Source: Sphagnum compactum (lineage: Eukaryota > Bryophyta > Sphagnopsida > Sphagnales). Taken from it: 64,000 bases of DNA. Positions 60,880 through 64,000 of this stretch are shown piece after piece. The notes under the pieces were generated by a model. That model was not told the origin of the DNA and ran no database searches. It was given only the letters and a program-made list of their open reading frames with translations. The position numbers and the translations under genes are program-made. The DNA is taken from positions 21,634,875 through 21,698,874 of the forward strand of contig OZ234495.1 in assembly GCA_965153455.1 (NCBI GenBank), read 5' to 3'. Positions within the stretch are counted from its first letter, which is position 1, and every line of letters begins with the position of its first letter.

Positions 60880-61680
60880 GTTTGGTTCATGTTTTAGTTT
60901 TTTTCTAAAACTTTTATTTTTTTTATTTTTTCTTTTTATGTATTTTCTGTTTTTATTATTATTTTGTATAATAAAAATAAAGTGTTTCTTTTTCACTTTT
61001 GTATTTTTGTTTATTTGGATGCAAGTTTGAAGTTTGGAGAAAGAAGACACACCTCATTCTTTTTCGAGTAGGGTTTTTCTTCATTATTATAAGTGTTTTT
61101 TTCTTATTTTCTACTCTTTATTTGGTTTCTTCTTTTTTGTAATTTTTTTTCTTTTAAAATGATTTTACTGTATCTCCCTTTACTTGTTTCATTTGTTTCC
61201 ATTCCTTTTTTATAGATTTTGTGTTTTTACTTTTTTTTGTTTATGTTTGTTTCATGTTTTAATTTTTTCTATTCTTGTTTTGTCTATCTTCATTTTTTTC
61301 TATTTTTATGCGTTTATTTATTTATTTGGTTTCTATTTTCTTTTCAAAAAAATTCTAGTTTTTCTAATATGTTTTATAATAAAAATAATTTTAAAAAACT
61401 TTTTTATTTTTGTTTGATTAGATGCAGGTTTGAAGTTTGGAAAATGAAGACAAACCTCATTTTTTTTTCAAGTATGGTTTTTTTTCTCTTTCTTTTGCTC
61501 TCTGTTTGGTTTCTTATTTTTTGTCATCTATTTTCAAATCTTCTTTTAAGATTATTTTACTGTATTTCCCTTTTTTGTTTCATGTTTAAGTGTTTACAAA
61601 AAGTTTCTAAGTGTTAAAATGTTTTTCTGTTTTTATGTTTTTCTAGTTTTCTCCCTTTTTAAAATATATATTTGTTCTGT
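60880..61680. repeat. T-rich low-complexity block
   Basis: Long TTTTT-rich runs keep several frames open as Phe/Leu-rich translations that are not proteins. The phrase GATGCAAGTTTGAAGTTTGGA near 61018 recurs near 61420, showing an internal duplication with a spacing of about 400 bases. Confidence 0.6.
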
Positions 61681-62289
61681 TTGGATGTGTTCATCCATTG
61701 AAGAGCCCTCAGGAGCAGGGTTTCCCCTATATTTCATAACTTTTATTTTTGCTGCATGGTGATATCATTGACACTAATTATATTATTTTTATAAATTTTG
61801 AAATTAAAAAAATTTGGAAGAAATAAATCATTTCAAGGAAAATATAGATTCTTTTGAAATATTAAGGATTTTTTGACATGGAATATTTATAATTAATTAT
61901 TTATTTGACATATATGTGTTGAAGCTGTCCCCTCTACTACAATAATCAGAAATCCACAATGGGGTTCAGAATCTTGGTGTTGAATGGAAATTTATCCCCT
62001 TCCTGTTGCGCAAACCATAGGTAGGGTGTTCTTAGGAAAAGCTATTAGTCCAGGCCAAAAATAGTGGCAGCCAATTTTAGGAATAGAATTTCCATGCAAC
62101 CAATGAGAAGTCGTGTCATGCAGTGAAGGGGCCATCCTTTTTGCCTTGTGGGTGGAGGGAGGGGGGGGGGGGGGGAGAGGAAGGGGATTTTTTTGGCAAG
62201 TTGTGTTTGGTGTGGAGAGTGGACTGTCCACTGTTCAATTTCCACTTGGACAGTAGATAGTCACCCTTTCCATGCATGCTTTGTCAAAT

Positions 62290-64000
62290 GTTGTCCTCCT
62301 TTCACCCCATTTAAGCCGGATGACGGGATGGATGAAATGTCCGTCTGGCTTAAATAGACGGATGACGAGATGCATGGATGACAGGACAGACGGATTAAGG
62401 GGAAGCTTCATTCGCACGGCTTCAGGGGAAGTTTCATTGTTCCTTTACTATATGTAACTAGTCTGAGCCCCGTGCATAATGCACAGGTGTGTGTATTTGA
62501 CGGTACATATATATATATAAGATAATTTTTCATTTTTTTATTTTATCATTATTATTATAAACAAAAAGAAACACCACAGAGAACAAAAAAGAAAATGAAA
62601 AGAAAAACACCTCGTCCTCTGTACAGTAAATCTTGGGGGTGCCCCCCCTGGGGCCGGGCAAGTTTGTGCTCCGTGCCTAATGCACAGGTGTGTGTTTAAA
62701 ATAAATCAAACATGCACCTAAAACTGCTGGGTCTTTGCCGGTCCTAACCCACCCCATCTGGCTTAAATAGACATCTGATGGGATGGATGAATTAAAAAAT
62801 TAAAACTTTATATATACATATATATATATAAGATTATTTTTCATTTTTCTATTTTATTATTATTATTATAAACCAAAAAAAAAAACACCGAAAACAGAGA
62901 ACGAAAAAGAAAATGAAAAAAAAAAACCACGTCCTCTGTACAGTAAATCTTGGGGGTGCCCCCCCTAGTGCCGGGCATGAGGGGGCGGGGGGGGGGGGGG
63001 GGGGTGATTTATTTCTGCCAGGGTTTTCTTCCCTATATGATGCCATCCATGGATGGATGACGGGACGGATGGATGGACGGGTCGGACGGATGGAGGAAAT
63101 GTCCATCCGATCCGGACGGATTTAGGGGAAGCTAGTCTGAGCCCCGTGCATAATGCACAGGGGGCGGCGGGGGGGGGGGGGGGTTTAATTTATTTCTGCC
63201 AGGGTTTTCTTCCCTGTATGACGGGACGGATGGATGGACGGGTCGGACGGATGGAGGAAATGTCCGTCCGATTGGATGACGGGACGGATGACGGACATGG
63301 GAAAGCCACGCCCTCGCTATATTTAGGTACTGTCCGTGGCTACTGTCCGTCCGGATGTGCCCCGTGCCTAATGCACAGGTGTGTGTTTAAAATAAATCAA
63401 ACATGCACCTAAAACTGTTGGGTCTTTGCTGGTCCTAACCCACCAAAAAAGAAAAAAAAAAATGGCAGCTCTCGTGACCCCTCTCTCTCTCCTACCCCCC
63501 CCCCTCCGCACCCACCTTTGGTGGCAACTTCAGCATTGAAAATTCACTATTGAATAATTATTTTATTTTTGAATATTCAATGCTTAAAATGGACATTGCA
63601 CAAATATTATTCTAAAATATTTTATATTATTTTCCCTTTTGTGTTTGGGGGGGGGGGGAGGATTGGGGAAAATTTCAACATTTCTGAAAATAATATAATT
63701 AGTTCTGAAAATGCAGACAGGAAAACGTCCTGAAGAATTTACCAAAAACAAAAAAAAACAGAATTCCAATACAAAGAAAAACTTCATATTTAAAGCGGCC
63801 TCCTGTCATGCTTCAAGGACCCCCTCTTTCTCTGTCTGTCTCTCTGGCTCTCTCTTCTGCGTAACTCTCTGTTGTTTGCTCCTTTTTGGAAGAAGAGAGG
63901 TCAGAGATACCCTAATTGGCATGCTTCTATTTTTAAACAGACGGATAACGGGATGCATGAGATGTCCGTCCGACTATTTCGTCCGTCCGGTTGGATGACA
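62290..64000 (+). repeat. Mosaic of duplicated repeat modules with GGATGACGGGACGGATGG runs
   Basis: Three modules alternate. The CCCCGTGC hairpin recurs at 62468, 62669, 63142 and 63360. The phrase GTGTTTAAAATAAATCAAAC followed by ATGCACCTAAAACTG and GGTCCTAACCCACC appears at about 62690-62755 and 63380-63445. A block from ATATATATAAGAT through CCTCTGTACAGTAAATCTTG appears at 62506-62652 and 62812-62978. Degenerate GACGGATGGA arrays occur at 62318-62400, 63045-63125, 63220-63300 and beyond 63940, and four poly-G runs interrupt the pattern. This looks like repeated insertion or duplication of one repeat family. The right end continues past the window. Confidence 0.75.

Noticed and set aside
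60778-61617. Several Phe- or Lys/Asn-rich frames
   Set aside because: They are translations of T-rich low-complexity DNA in several frames with no domain.
62148-63412. Frames with Asp/Gly/Met repeats such as MDGRVGRMEEM
   Set aside because: They are direct translations of the GACGGATGGA tandem repeats.
1-64000. CRISPR arrays, bacterial operons or viral genes
   Set aside because: The spliced genes, TAA-flanked MITEs and plant telomeric repeats indicate a plant nuclear genome, and none of these structures was seen.

Overview
This is a plant nuclear window: AT-rich, intron-bearing genes, Arabidopsis-type TTTAGGG repeats, Harbinger-type MITEs, and two recognisable plant-specific genes. The organism cannot be named from sequence alone. 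The EIN2 protein keeps NRAMP-like motifs that flowering-plant EIN2 has altered, and the intergenic space is long and repeat-rich, which weakly suggests a non-flowering land plant.

Layout. 1-7722: a transposon with inverted ends of about 490 bp. Its minus strand carries a decayed pogo/jerky-type (HTH-psq, CENP-B HTH, DDE_1) transposase. The right end has a 370-bp insertion bounded by an 8-bp target duplication. 8.0-15.2 kb: a small two-exon minus-strand gene of unknown function, a degenerate inverted copy of its second exon, a TIR element enclosing a tRNA-like segment, and a possible unrecognised plus-strand gene. 16.5-19.1 kb: a probable minus-strand gene with one ubiquitin-like exon. 19.1-34.3 kb: gene-poor, with decayed repeats, a head-to-head telomeric palindrome and a 68/70-bp tandem array.

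35.6-42.4 kb: a complete seven-exon EIN2 gene (about 1551 codons), the central ethylene-signalling protein. 42.4-48.2 kb: intergenic, with a MITE and a run of AACCCTAAA motifs just upstream of the next gene. 48.2-55.5 kb: a gene of at least 13 coding parts for a VIT/VWA protein of the plant inter-alpha-trypsin-inhibitor-heavy-chain-related family (at least 808 residues), with intact MIDAS residues and a Cys-rich tail. 57.5-58.3 kb: a convergent two-exon minus-strand gene for a small membrane protein whose layout resembles the 8.4-10.4 kb gene. 58.6-64 kb: tandem repeats, T-rich sequence and a mosaic of duplicated repeat modules with a recurrent CCCCGTGC hairpin.

The genes do not form a pathway. 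The clear architectural theme is TIR transposons: four or five copies of one Harbinger-like MITE family lie in or near the EIN2 and VWA genes, three of them in introns. Exon coordinates were set by hand from reading frame, splice consensus and family similarity; phases were checked by arithmetic but not by transcript data.
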